A stretch of 64,000 bases of DNA, taken from Limnanthes douglasii subsp. nivea. Lineage: Eukaryota > Streptophyta > Magnoliopsida > Brassicales > Limnanthaceae. The position numbers and the translations under genes are program-made. Of this stretch, positions 45,145 to 56,520 are shown in pieces (the stretch's first letter is position 1; each line of letters opens with the position of its first letter). The DNA is taken from the NCBI GenBank assembly GCA_036936605.1, contig JAUPFV010000002.1:200717273-200781272 (forward strand), in the 5' to 3' direction. Below the pieces are notes generated by a model. It was not told where the DNA came from. It saw nothing but the letters and a program-made list of their open reading frames with translations, and did not search any database.

Positions 45145-46317
45145 CTATGGAGACAGCCCTTGAGTAGGAGAGTAGCTACCAATATTGGGATCATGAGAGC
45201 TATACTGATCATCATCAATCATATTTATAGCATCAATAACTTCTTTACTTTTGTCTTGAGAAACTTCCTGAATGGTTACATGATTATGCTGTTTATTTTT
45301 GTCCATTTGAACTTCAGTAGAATTTTCCTGATTAGCCTCATTGCTATTTTCAATCTTTCCAAATTCTGGATCCTTTTGAGTAACTATTGATTTAAGTTTT
45401 CGCCTGTAAACCTGAACAATGTTTCTTGATATAGTAGAGTCTACCGAAGGCACTTTGGGAATCTCCTCATGCTTCTCTTGCTTATCCTTCAAGACATCAT
45501 TCTTGCTATTTTCTTGAACAGAATCAGAACCTTCAACTTTCTTTAAAGATTTCTTGCACACAGATTGATCATGCCCAATATGAAAACATCCATGACAATA
45601 CGAAGGCACATTTTTATAACTAATGGTAACCCAATAACCATCATTACTTCCGAAGCCAATCCACATTCTTCTTTGCAGCGTTTTAGAAATATTGACCTCC
45701 ACTTGAGCATAACAGGCATTAGAACATGCCCGATTCTTGTGAGGAACAACAACTTTGTATGTTGGACCAATTACAATAGCAATATCATGAATCAGACTAG
45801 AATCATACAAGCATTCTGGCAAGTTTTCGAAACGAACCCATGTTAAAACAGTAGGATCTTCAATCTTTTTGTTGAAATTCTGATTCCACTTCAAGATTCG
45901 CATGACTATATCATCAAATCTCCAAACATTGCGGGACCAGAGTCTTGCAACATCTTCCTTCAACTCAAACTCGAAGAAAATGTGATGTGAATCCCAAACC
46001 TCAAAACTGTACGATCCCCTAAATTTCAACGTAGTTAAAAAACTTTCAAGTTTCTGTTTTTTTGGAACACCATTGCTGAACATGCCTATTAATGTAGTTC
46101 TTGATTTCTTGATGAGCAATTGCTTCACCTGATCACCGTATTGAATCGAAAGGTGATTCTCTGTTTTCTTCACATATTCAGGATTCAACGTATTAAATTC
46201 TTCCACCGGAGCAAATAAATCGACAAATCTCTTACTTGGTTGTTGAATATGGTTTATACCAGGATAAAGAACGGGGAATTCTTCAGATGAACGGAGATCC
46301 ATGATCGAGATGATCAA
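45145..46317 (-). CDS. LINE ORF1, DUF4283-type RNA-binding protein
   Basis: An uninterrupted frame of 390 codons. The annotated start 46315-46317 gives MIISIMDLRSSEEFPVLYPG; the internal Met in MDLRSSEEF is equally possible, since the related copy at 17776 starts MEEFPVL. Domains: DUF4283 (YSFEVWDSHHIFFEFELKED, NVWRFDDIVMRIL, LTWVRFENLPECLYD), a zinc knuckle CHGCFHIGHDQSVC with correct CCHC spacing near residue 225, and a charged low-complexity tail. A GVPKKQKLE region precedes DUF4283. The frame ends at TQGLSP*, before the ORF2 start at 45023. It is the only intact long frame of this element. Confidence 0.88.
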   Translation of the reverse strand: MIISIMDLRSSEEFPVLYPGINHIQQPSKRFVDLFAPVEEFNTLNPEYVKKTENHLSIQYGDQVKQLLIKKSRTTLIGMFSNGVPKKQKLESFLTTLKFRGSYSFEVWDSHHIFFEFELKEDVARLWSRNVWRFDDIVMRILKWNQNFNKKIEDPTVLTWVRFENLPECLYDSSLIHDIAIVIGPTYKVVVPHKNRACSNACYAQVEVNISKTLQRRMWIGFGSNDGYWVTISYKNVPSYCHGCFHIGHDQSVCKKSLKKVEGSDSVQENSKNDVLKDKQEKHEEIPKVPSVDSTISRNIVQVYRRKLKSIVTQKDPEFGKIENSNEANQENSTEVQMDKNKQHNHVTIQEVSQDKSKEVIDAINMIDDDQYSSHDPNIGSYSPTQGLSP

Positions 46318-46412
46318 TCAATGGTTGAACTCCTCTGCTTTCTTACTCTCTCTGTTCTTGAAGCACATTGGAGGGAGCCCAAAGGCAAGTCATATGCTCT
46401 AATTAGGGATCT

Positions 46413-46699
46413 CTTGTTGTCAAGAGATTGTTTGGTATGAGAATCAATTTTAAAAAAGACGAGTTACAATAATTACTTACTTGAGTACCTCACTAGAACC
46501 TAATATCTAAAAATTGGATCGGATAAATACAGGAATTACAAAATGAAACAAAAATCCATCTCATCCATAGATATGTAAATTTACACAAATTTAAGTTTAT
46601 TTTGATTTTTTTTTCACCCAAAACGTTTCATCTTCTTTTCTTTTTCTCTAACTTTAAAACCAGAAAACACAAATCAACCAGAAAACACAAAAATCCATC
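46413..46699. other. Spacer right of the LINE
   Basis: AT-rich, without recognised features. Confidence 0.3.
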
Positions 46700-46704
46700 T
46701 CATC

Positions 46705-46910
46705 CAGGAGAAGGGTCCTGCAAACCGGCGTCCTTGGACACCGGTTAATGAGGACTTTAATTACTACTTCCGGAAAAATGCTATCATTTAATATTTAATT
46801 TAATTTATTTTTATTTTATATAATATAAAACCTTTCCGGAAGGAGTAATTTACGTCTTCCTTAACCGGTGCCCGGTTATCATTTTTATATATAATAGGGT
46901 CTAGGTCTTT
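46705..46910. mobile_element. MITE-like inverted repeat element
   Basis: The left side (ACCGGCGTCCTTGGACACCGG, TTAATTACTACTTCCGGAAA) is matched in reverse complement by the right side (TTTCCGGAAGGAGTAATTTACG, then TTAACCGGTGCCCGGTTAT). The arms are about 60-70 bp with several mismatches around an AT-rich centre. No ORF; element ends are approximate. Confidence 0.6.
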
Positions 46911-46918
46911 ATATTAAA

Positions 46919-47058
46919 TGCTAAAAACTCATAGACTTCTAGACTCCAAGAGACTCACTAGAAGTTTTTATGCATACATGTATCAAGAATACTCTAGAAT
47001 CACTTTTTTTTATTTTTAAGTCAAAATTATTAATTTATTTTTTACACTCCCTCTTAAT
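46919..47058 (-). mobile_element. Short copia 3' LTR and polypurine tract
   Basis: On the minus strand AATTAAGAGGGAG (about 47059-47047) looks like a polypurine tract and TGTAAAAAATAAATT from 47046 a LTR start. The far end is perhaps at 46919 (CTTTTAGCA on the minus strand). The length of about 130 bp is short for an LTR, and no partner is seen. Confidence 0.45.
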
Positions 47059-47905
47059 TTTGACTGCCGAGTAGACTTCGAAATTTGATGAAGACTTCAC
47101 TTCTTAGGGGTTTCGTAAATATGTCACTCATTTGATCTTTAGACTTCACATAGTTGACCTCCACTTCATTTCTTTCGATGCACTCTCGAATAAAATGATA
47201 TTTTGTATCAATATGCCTGCTCTTTAATGGAACACCGGATTATTTGCCCAGAGCTATAGCCGACTTGTTATCAACTAATATTTTACTGGATTTATTTTGT
47301 GGCATATTAAGCTCCTCCAAAACTCTCATGAACGATATAGCTCGACAAACACAAGAACATGCCGCCACATATTATTTAAGATAACGAATAATCCTCTTGG
47401 CCACCTTCAAGTGTGTTATTGTTGGAGCCTCCATATATCGATTAACAAGTCCAACACTATCCTTATTATTATTGATAAATTCAATCTCCTTATATACCCA
47501 CTTCACACCAATATCCTTTTGTCCTTTTGGAAGTGTTGCTAACTCCCGTGTGTTATTATTATTGATAGATTCAATCTCCTCATCCATTACTTTTTTCCAT
47601 TTGTCATCTTGGACGAATTCTTTAAAGCTTGTTGGTTCAGTTTCCGCTAAAAGACAAAGAAGAATTAAGTTAGAAATTGCGGGAATCTCTTTTGTTTCAT
47701 CATATATTTCTTCAAGCCTTTTATAACGCCTATGTGGTGTCTCATCACTCTCACTTGATGAGGATGAGGAAGTGACTTTTCCATAACTTGTTGCTCGTGG
47801 TGATGATGGAGGAGTTATATCTTGCTCATGATTTTCTTCATCAATGAATGGAAATAAATTATGATCTTCTTGTGCATTGCTCCCAATCCCATGAGCTTTC
47901 TTCAT
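47059..47905 (-). pseudogene. Copia pol with internal deletion: linker, start of reverse transcriptase fused to its end, RNase H remnants
   Basis: The frame 47905-47372 runs from the Ser-rich linker (SSSSSSESDETPHRRYKRLE) into EFVQDDKWKKVMDEEIESIN and KGQKDIGVKWVYK, the start of copia reverse transcriptase. It then jumps directly to SVGLVNRYMEAPTITHLKVAKR, the region after the catalytic core. The core, with YVDD, is deleted. At the junction the sequence EIEFINNN repeats the nearby EIESINNN. Downstream (47370-47060) frame-broken RNase H is visible (SRALAINPV-like and KSKDQMSDIF on the minus strand). Non-functional. Confidence 0.85.
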
Positions 47906-48440
47906 AAAAATAATATCGCGACTAAAAACAATATTTCCATTGATGGGGTTGTAAAATTTATACCCTTTGCTGTTGCATTATAACCAACAAACACAAACTT
48001 CTCACTTATATAATCTAACTTTGTCCTTAGCCCATATTCAACATGTGCATAAGCTATGCTTCCAAAAACTCGTAAGTGAGTAGTATTTGGTCTCACTCCT
48101 TTCCATACTTGTTGTGGAGTCTTGTTTTTTTACGCTTCTAGTGGGACATCGATTTGACAAGTAGACGGAACAATCTACTGCTTCGGCCCAAAATTCCTTA
48201 GACATATTTTTGCTATTCAACATATTTCGTTCCATGGTAAGAATGTTTCTATTTGTCCTCTCTGCAACCCCATTTTGTTAAGGTGATCTTGGAACTGTTG
48301 TTGGTCGCCTTATTCGATGTTCTTCACAGAATTTTAAGAACTCTTTTGAATTGAACTCACCTCCTCGATCTGAACGGATGGATTTTATAAGATACTTACA
48401 CTCGTTCTCAAGTTGGGCCTTGAGTTTTTGAAGTATTCAC
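47902..48440 (-). pseudogene. Copia integrase fragment
   Basis: The minus strand shows KSIRSDRGGEFNSKEFLKFC (catalytic Asp), QNGVAERTNRNILTMERNML (catalytic Glu; one stop just before QNG), FWAEAVDCSVYLSNRCPTRSV and THLRVFGSIAYAHV. Frameshifts lie near 48100 and 47920. The N-terminal zinc finger and the protease are missing; a deletion near 48440 joins this to gag remnants. Confidence 0.85.
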
Positions 48441-49150
48441 GCCCACATGCTCGTCCACGGCCTCTTTGACTACTTGTATATGTTTCATCATTATTTTTGA
48501 AAGATAACTTTGCTTGTAAGGCTTTGTTCAATAGGCTCATTCCTCTTTAACATTTTCCTTCATGGGCTTTTAAATATCTCATAAGCTCATCAATCGTTAT
48601 ATCGTCTATATTTTTAGCCTCCTCGATTGCCACAATTTTATACTCAAATTTAGAGTCAAGTGACCGGACGAGTTTTTCGCGACATGAAAATCACTTCCTC
48701 TTCTCCATTGCTTTTCATTTGATTGACAATGGTTAGAACCCTTGAAAAATAATCTGAAATGGACTCGGAATCCTTCATTCATAGCACCTCAAACTCACCA
48801 CGAAGTCTTTATAGCCGAACTCTTTTCACTTTAATATCTCTACTAAAAGAAGTTTTGAGACTATCCCAAACTTTCTTTCATGATTTTGCGGAAGCCACCT
48901 TTTGTAACATAGAATCATCCAAACATTGATGAATGATCATGATCACCTTTTGATCCTTCTTTCTTTGAGATTGTGATTGTTCATTTTGAACTTGATTCAA
49001 CTTTTCTTCATTTTGAGGCACCTCCAATCCTTTCTCCACAATATCCCACATGTCATTTGTTCCAAGAATTGCCTTCATACGGATGCACCAATTTTCATAG
49101 TTGTCTTTGGTGAATTTTGGCATTTGCCGTTGAGATATTCCATTCGCCAT
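48441..49150 (-). pseudogene. Copia gag fragment (DUF4219/UBN2 type)
   Basis: Starts at 49148-49150 (MANGISQRQMPKFTKDNYEN). WCIRMKAILGTNDMWDIVEK is the standard gag N-terminus. Gln-rich text and MIIHQCLDDSMLQKVASAKS follow, then frame-broken remnants up to a GRGRACGRE stretch near 48450. It ends by deletion into integrase. The upstream LTR is absent; 25 bp upstream begins repeat copy 2. Confidence 0.8.
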
Positions 49151-49174
49151 AATCTTGCAGAAACTTGGGCTCTT

Positions 49175-50181
49175 ATGCTAAACCGGGTTTGGGAGTATGA
49201 AAAACTCTTTCCATTCGCATTTAATGTGTTGTATTTTAGCCCTTTGTTCGAAGATATGGTCATGAATCATATTGTTTTACATTTGAAGTGTAATTTTTGG
49301 GTTTCAAATAGTTTGAAAATCAGAAATCATCATCTTTCACATCTTCAAAGTGTCAATACTGTGTATTGCATGGTTTTCCATATTTTAAGCTTTATTTTTC
49401 ACATTTATCACATCTTCCATGTGTGTTTGCTTAGCCGAGTCTCGCATTTGTTGTAATTATGTATAACATGTAATTGTTGGGATATCTCGCATGCCACATA
49501 TGTTTATTATTCCCGGTCTCACATTATATATATGTAAATGGTTTTGCACATGGTCATTATGTATGGCCTCACATATCTAGTATATCGCACATGCTTATTA
49601 TGCCTTGTATCACATCGTTTGTTATGTTTGGTCTCACATTGTTCAGATATAAAATGGTTTTGTAGATGTTTTGTAACTAGTCTTGCATCACTCACATATG
49701 CATTATGTATGGTCTCGCATATCTAGTATCTCACACATGTTCATTATGTCAGGTGTCGCATCTTACACATATTCATTATGTCTTGTCTTCTCATCTCACA
49801 CATATTCATTATGTTTTTTTCTTGTATTTTCTTACACCTGGAATCTTATGTCGCATTTTCTTACAAATAAAACAGATCTTAAAGCTTGTTATTTCAGATC
49901 AGATCTATTTAAAATTATAAGTTAACACACTAAGCTGCTAAAGCAACAAGACTGATACCATTTCGGAAGGCTACGCATGCTTTGCGCAAGAAGAATCTAA
50001 AAATGAAGAAACATTATGACATAATAATCGAAATCATCAAGAAATATAAGGTCGATGAATGCGTTTTCAAATTAGGCTTCAAACATGTTAAACTGACCAC
50101 TAATATGTGAAGAATAACTTTGATTCAAAACATGATTAGGAAAAATGCTATTAAATGCGAAAAGGGAATTAAACTTAGATT
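49175..50181 (+). repeat. Unclassified dispersed repeat, copy 2, left part
   Basis: Direct homologue of 2138-3170. It begins TTATGCTAAACC, then GAGTATGAAAAACTC, and contains the TCTCGCAT/CATTATGTATGG array (49440-49850). The ATCTTAAAGCTTGTTATTTC block at 49870 and the CATCAAGAAATATAAGGTC block at 50036 match copy 1. It breaks at 50181, where a Tat LTR retrotransposon is inserted; it resumes at 60977. Confidence 0.75.
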
Positions 50182-50592
50182 TGATGAATTCAGATATTTC
50201 TTAGTTGTAAATCCGGATAAGAAAATATTCGTAGAGGAGTGTTTGTCTAAGAAATGTTTGTATCATGTGTTTTTGGGAGAGAAACAATATTAAATTTAAA
50301 CATAATGAGATAAAAGGAATAAACGTAGCAATCATTGACCCTTTTCCCCAAAAGGGAATGTCCTTTATATACTACATGAGGTAAGCAATGAAATTACATA
50401 ATTACTATTGCTAAAGTGGATCTCTCACCCTGCTCATTTACTATTCATAAACAAGTTTATTGGTTAATATATTTGACCCCTTCAATCCTTATGTTTGATT
50501 TAGATTGGTCATTGGCATACAATTACATTAATTTGACCCTTATATTTTCCATATTTAAACTTATTAATCCTGATATTCTCCTTCCTTTATTA
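50182..50592 (-). repeat. 3' LTR of the Tat element, with polypurine tract
   Basis: In minus orientation it ends GAATTCATCA. Directly inside, 50605-50593 on the minus strand reads GATTTGGGGGCTAC, a G-rich polypurine tract of the kind seen in Tat elements. The inner end is TTATTA instead of TTATCA on the plus strand, a mutated terminus. Confidence 0.8.
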
Positions 50593-50654
50593 GTAGCCCC
50601 CAAATCTTTGTGAAATTACCTGAGAAATGACTAATTATGAAACAGACTTTTTTC

Positions 50655-50795
50655 TTCTTTGGAGCCTCCTCAAGTTTGTCTTCCTTGGAGCTTTCTCGGA
50701 TTTGTATTACTTGGAGCCTCCTCGAATTTGTCTTCCTTGGAGCCTCCTCGGTTTTTTCTTCCTTTAGGCCTCCTCGGATTTGTCTTATTTCATAT
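50655..50795. repeat. Tandem repeat of about 26-27 bp near the 3' LTR
   Basis: About five copies of TTGGAGCCTCCTCGGATTTG followed by TCTTCC, with drift in the first and last copies. No coding role is evident. Confidence 0.7.
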
Positions 50796-50877
50796 TTTAG
50801 TCGGATGAATTCATTGAATCAAACTCTGTAATCTTATTCAGATCTGTGACCCCACTTTTGTCACGGAAACGCTTTTC

Positions 50878-53800
50878 TACTATAAAATACTCATTTTGTT
50901 TTCATTGTTTCAAGTTTACACACTTTAATTTAGAGGGAGCCTGCTCTAGAGAGATAAACAACCTTTTAGATCAAGTTATTTTCTTAATCTTTCATGCCTA
51001 AGGAGTTTGTGAATCTTGAACGATACAAGCTTTGGAGGTGGTTCAACATTTCAAATAGAGAAGAGCTACCAGTGTCATAGAGCCCCCCCCCCCACTCCTA
51101 ACGAAATATTTTAAGCTACGTCTCATGATAATTGGTTTCCTCTTCGGTCACGATTTGACATAGTAGGACCTTTAGGTAAAATTTCATCGTCTATTTCACC
51201 TATCACCCCTACTTCACATGTCGTGCAGCCCCTGGTCAATCTGGATTAGGGAAAAAGAAGGGTGCCATTTATCATTCCAACAATAATCGTAAACCATTCC
51301 CATTCTTACCCATGGGTGATGATAAGGTTAATCTTCCCGAGATGGACAGAGGAGATCGGGCCAAAAGAAAACAATCTTCGGAACCAGTTAAGAGATTTAT
51401 CAAGATTGATTTAACCTCCTCGGTCACGACTCCGCATGTGACTCCCCATGGAACTCCGCAGACTACTTTTGAGGTTAGTCCCCATAAACCTTCTTCCAAA
51501 ATTATTTATCCTGGGAAGGTTTTAAAGTTTATCCTTGATTCCCAGGAACATAAGATGTCTGAAGAATCAGATACTGATCGGGGAGTGGACCTTATAGCCC
51601 CACTAGAAGCAGAGAATATTCAGGCTATTCCCGTATTATCGTTTTCTCCTGAATATCTGGTGCCAAGTCGAGAACTCTCTTTTCCTCCCCCAATACTGCC
51701 ACCACTTCTCACAATCACCAAGGAGAAACTTCCAGAGGAAATAAGAAGAAGAAAAAGAGAAAATACGCCTCGAATCTACATTCGAATACAGAAGACATCG
51801 TATGTAACAATATTCGTCGGATCAAAACAAAACACTTGCTTTCACTTTTTAGGGTCAAATACAAATATTTTCATCCAACTGAGAAGGTGAAGCTTAGGGA
51901 CCCGGTGGGCGATCCTTGAATATGTTATAATTTGATTCCCAACTGTTGGAGAGACACCTTTATCTCTTTGTAACCATGAATTAATACTCTACACGGAACT
52001 CATGAACTGAGGTCTTCATCTGCCCCTTGATCCTGCTTTGGTGGAGTACTTCAACCTGATCGAGTTGTATCCATCTTAAACCGGCCCCGATATGTGGTAA
52101 ATTTTTATGGACTGCCTCATAACTTCTAGGATTTCTGAAACCGAATTCTCAATGGAGCAGCTTGTTTCTATTTTGGGTGTGGCAAAAAACTCTCACTGCC
52201 CCTTCTACTCTTTGGGACTTGCAAGGCGGTACAAAGTAGTCAAATATCTCTTAGAGGCAGACAAGAAACATAAATAACAGTTTACCTTTATTTACAGGCT
52301 ATAGGAGACCGGTTTTGAGAACTCCAAAGAAATTCCCCATCGTCTAACTTTAAAATGGACTCGACGAGGTACTTGTTTGCTTACTCATTCTGTTTTACTT
52401 ATTTAAATTAACTATTCTAAACCATTTCCTTATGAACGGTTATGAAAGGTATTGCTAAGCACTTCAAAGACTATATTGAATATGTAAAGGGCATCTTTGA
52501 GAAGTTAAACCTTTGTGCAGGTGCCAACTGGAGATACAAATTTCATAGGTGATTTACACTCTCGAACTTAGTTAGAAGCAATATTTAGAGGTATGATCCG
52601 GGTTAAAAGAAATCCTTGAAGGAGTTCATGATATCCCCCCCCCCTCCCGGGAAGATATTGTTCTCAAACGTTTGGAAGACTTGGACAATATGGTCTTTCT
52701 TCCGACTAGAGCCAGGGCGCCAAATCATCAGGATGCTGAGAAATCTGATGGTGAGGACAAAGAGACTGAGGATGATGTTGGCTCGGAGGAGGACGTCCGG
52801 GAAGAACAAAGAACTGAAGTCTAAGAAGAACATCAGATTGACGTCCATAACAAGCCACTGGTCAGGGAAGACCAACAAGTTGATATTTGGGGATGACCTC
52901 AAGCTGAAGGCCGAGAATAAAACCTAACAAATGTTGTCTATGAAGATGTGATCGAGGTGAGGCCGGCGGGGAGGGAGGGTTTTGTGAGGCCAATGAGATT
53001 CTCTTCTCAAGAAAAACAAAAACGAATATTGATAGTGAGGAAGATGATGACAACACAACGTGTCCAACTCTGCCCCTACGAAGAAGGTTGTTATTGTAAA
53101 CTCAGACTTTGGTGTGGAGTTTGTCCAAAGTAAACAAATTACTAGTCAAAGGGATAAAAAAGATATCCCTGGAAAATGCGAAATTATGTCTCCTGCCTCA
53201 TCTTATCATGATGTCTACAAAAATAACTTCGTTGTAAATGAGTTTAACATATTACTCCGTGTTGCTTCTCTTCTTGAAAGTAAGGTCAACCATAAAGATC
53301 GTTATAGGAATGAAGTTATTCAAAAGATATCAGAGGTGAAAAACTTGACCGTTGAGGTTAAAAACTTGAAAGATGAGCTTAATCTCTTAAAGGAGGCAAC
53401 TGAATATCAAAGATAAACTGAATTGAAGAAGGTGGAAGATGAAATCGCTCGTAAGAAAGAAAAATCTGCTGAGCATCTAAAGAAGATCACTTCCTCGGAG
53501 ACTAACTTTACGAGAAGGAAATAAAGTTCGATGATGAAATGAAGTGTTCCATAACTAAGGATATTAAACGGAACACCCTTATTGATGGTCTATTTGATTC
53601 CTCTAATATCACTCAGAAATATTTTGAGAATTCTGTTAAAGAAATCGAAAGAATCAATGAGTCCTTGAAGAATAATTTTGAAGCTCAAAAGAAGAAAAGC
53701 TTGGATGCTTATGCTGCCGACTGCATTTCTCATCTTGAAAAAAGAGATGTCGACCTCAAATCAGCTTTGGTTATGGAAAATCATGAGCGCTTTTACGACT

Positions 53801-53958
53801 TGAAGCTGGGAAGTCTTTGGAAACGTGTTATAGAAAGACATCGCCCAGTAGGCGTTTCTCCAGAAGACTTAATAAGTAGTAATGACTCGAAAAGCTCTTC
53901 ATCCGATTATGAGTCCTCGGAAGATAGTAAAGACGAATCCGTCCCCGGAAAAAATTAA
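50878..53958 (+). pseudogene. Antisense ORF (aORF) of the Tat element with its own promoter
   Basis: Transcribed opposite to gag-pol. A TATA-like box CTATAAAATA lies at 50880, with leader sequence to about 51060. Coding pieces: 51312-51890 (MGDDKVNLPEMDRGDRAKRK...), a frame-broken middle with EFSMEQLVSILGVAKNSHCP and FYSLGLARRYKVVKYLLEAD (52140-52270), 53060-53416 (coiled coil, KNLTVEVKNLKDELNLLKEA) and 53539-53958 (acidic Ser-rich end SSNDSKSSSSDYESSEDSKD). The middle resembles the putative gypsy-type transposon family of plant retrotransposon proteins. Extra antisense ORFs between pol and the 3' LTR are known in the Tat lineage; their function is unknown. At least four frame breaks make this copy dead. 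Confidence 0.7.
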
Positions 53959-54567
53959 TTTCTATTATTTCTTTATGTTTAAACTTTATCTTTTGTGTAA
54001 CATTTTGCTAATCTATCTTGTGGAATCCCTTGTCGGACTTGCTCAAGGATTTTTACTTTGTATAACGTTCGTTTTATGAACATTCTAAAACGAAACAATA
54101 TTTTGTGTGATCATTCTCTATGGATTTATAATGAAGTTATATTGCAAACCGAGCTTTTTCATATGAAAGAACCTTTTCGCTAAAAAACATTCATTTTTTG
54201 GCTCTAAAGTTTTTCATATGATTAAGCAATTTGCTGACCAACATTCATTAGTTGACCTTTCTAACTAAAAAAGATGAATATTAAAGTACGCCATTATTTA
54301 GGTGCACACTATTCATTAGTCTTCATTTAAAGACTTTCTTAGTTCAAAAAAATGAGCATTCACCCCAACACTTGTTGGACAGCCCTTCTGACTAAAAAAG
54401 ATGAGCATATAATCCAAAAGGATATTTTTTTTTGGTTAAAAAATATGAACACTATCATCTAAACTTTTTTGGAATGTCTTTTGTGTCAAAAAAGATTAAC
54501 ATTTATGGAGATCATTTTAAGATGACAAATGAAGTTTTATATATAAGTCAACTATTAAGACACCTCA
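53959..54567. repeat. Spacer with irregular repeats (CTAAAAAAGATGA...ATT)
   Basis: From 54150 to 54510 a motif like GACTAAAAAAGATGAGCATT recurs about six times at 45-70 bp spacing, with heavy drift. It lies between the convergent ends of the aORF and pol. Confidence 0.55.
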
Positions 54568-55527
54568 TTAAAACCTTATCGCGTCACCATGGTAGGAAAG
54601 AATATGCCACCCGTACTTACATAAGTTCATAAAGAAAATATTTTCAATTTTACATGCCACCTTGAGGTGTCCAATGTTCCACGGGTGGGGAAGATCTCTT
54701 CCTTCTTTATCTTTAATTTTATATGACCCTAGCTTGACTTTCTTTGTTACCGTGTACGGACCTTCCCAGTTAGGAGCTAACTTGCCAAATCGTTTTTTTT
54801 TCGTATGAAGGAACAAAATTTCTCAGCACGTTATCCCCTGCTTTAAATTCTCGTCTCCTAACCTTTGAAGCATATTGACTTCTCATCAAAGTCTGATAGT
54901 ATAGAGAATTCTCTTGTGCCCTTCTTCTTTTTTCCTCCACCAAATCTTACTCTGTACGCTTTCCCTTGTCATTTGTCTCTTCGGAATATTCACTGAGTCT
55001 AAATGATGGGAAGATTGTCTCCGATAGTACCATTGCATCCATCCCATAAACGAGTGTGAACGGTAACTCTTGCATTGCATTCCGTGGAGTGGTTCGGTAA
55101 GCCCATAAAACTTCTTGTAGATAATCCGACAATTTTACCTTCCAAGTTTTTCTTTAAGCCATCCAAAATTATCCGTATTAGTCATTTCAACTTGGCCATT
55201 TTCCTGAGGATGGCAAGGTGCCGAGAAACATTGTTTTATCCCTTTAGATGCACAAAAGGCTTTTATCTCTTTGTTGTCGAACTGTGGTCCGTTGTCCATT
55301 GTTATTTTTCTCAGAATCCCAAAACGACAACAGATGTTAGAGACGATAAATCTAATCACATCTTTAGTTTTTGTCCCTGCTAAAGGTAACACTTCCACCC
55401 ACTTAGAAAAATAGTCAACTACAAAAATGATTGTATGTCGACCCCCAGATGCCATAGGTAAGGCTCCGACTAAGTCAATGCCCCATTGAACAAATGATAA
55501 AGACTCAAGTATTGATTTGAGGGGCAC
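54568..55527 (-). pseudogene. Tat element integrase
   Basis: The minus strand frame 55527-55135 has the core: VQWGIDLVGALPMASGGRHT (first Asp), RKITMDNGPQFDNKEIKAFC (second Asp) and CHPQENGQVEMTN (Glu), so the D,D(35)E set is present. A break follows near 55135. The next frames give [20 protein letters not shown] with [12 protein letters not shown], and 54816-54568 gives KLAPNWEGPYTVTKKVKLGS with YKIKDKEG, the C-terminal domain. The enzyme inserts element DNA into the genome. Confidence 0.9.
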
Positions 55528-56520
55528 ACTTAGTGCACGGATTGCGTTCGCGAATATTTGGTAAGTATCACACTTCTTTACTAATTCCTTAGCATCTATG
55601 GACAGAGTCAGCCAATATCCTGCAAGAATAAATATTCATATTAGTGTTTTGTAGCCACAATGCATTGATCCTTCCCTGTCGTGTAATTCTGAAAGTATCA
55701 TCTACGATTCGTCTCTCCTAAACATCGAAGTAGAGGCCGACTAAAATATTTCTTATACAGTACATCTCTGAGTATAACATACTCATATGCCTTAAATCGT
55801 ATCCTTTTATCCATCACCTTATCAGTTGGTAATATATCATTCACCAAAAAATCTTGAATCTTGCTTCTCCAATCTTTTGCCACACTTGTACAAATTTGAA
55901 AGGCTGCAACAGATCCTTCAACTGTTTCAGATACCTTTACTATAAAAAGGTTTTCTTGTGTAATTATCCAAGGGTACACCTCTGAGTAAGAAGCTTTAGC
56001 CAAAACATCAGCCACTAAATTTCCAACCAGTGGACATGTTCGTATCTCACACCTTCGAAGGCCAATGTTAAAACCTTCAAAGCCCCCTGATATTTCACTA
56101 AATGATCCTTTCTTGCTTCCGATGGGCCAGATGCATATTTTATGAGAAGCTGTGAATCACTTACCATCCTTACATTTTTAGCTCCAGAGATTTTATCAAG
56201 TCTCAAGCCTTCCAAAGCAGCTTCGTATTCGGCTTTGTTATTTGATGCTTTAAATCCGAATCAGATTTCTTGATATATTGAAATTCCTTCAGGAGAAACC
56301 AATTGCACCCCTGCTCCATAACCAGATGAGCTTGAACCACCATCAGTTCGGATTGTCCACTCTACTACAAATTTCTCCTCATCCATTCTATATCAGTTTG
56401 CTTGGAGTGAAAGTCGACTAAGAAATCAGCTAACGTTTGTGCTTTAATGGCAACTCTTGGCTCAAATTCAATATCAAAGTCTCCTAGTTCAACCGACCAG
56501 TTAGTATTCTCCCCGATACA
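55528..56520 (-). pseudogene. Tat element second RNase H and integrase N-terminus
   Basis: The minus strand shows an archaeal-type RNase H: NVRMVSDSQLLIKYASG (Asp) and further on MADVLAKASYSEVYPWI, with frame breaks near 56215 and 56015. It is followed by YVILRDVLYKKYFSRPLLRC, the start of the integrase zinc-binding part; the HHCC finger (55700-55530) is broken. A second RNase H is characteristic of Tat elements. Confidence 0.8.

Larger units (their letters stand above)
40530..46399 (-). mobile_element. Full-length plant LINE (non-LTR retrotransposon), 5.87 kb
   Basis: Flanked by a 13-bp target duplication TAATTAGGGATCT at 40517-40529 and 46400-46412. The left end begins with a T run, the complement of the poly(A) tail, which sets the orientation. 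In order on the minus strand: ORF1 (DUF4283 and zinc knuckle), endonuclease, reverse transcriptase, zinc-binding region and RNase H. Full length plus a clear target duplication indicates fairly recent insertion, but ORF2 carries several frameshifts and stops. It belongs to the same family as the fragments at 1-1.44 kb and 15.46-17.8 kb. Confidence 0.93.

Noticed and set aside
51087..51096. C homopolymer as a regulatory element
   Set aside because: It is a simple run in decayed leader sequence; there is no support for function, and such runs are prone to sequencing error.
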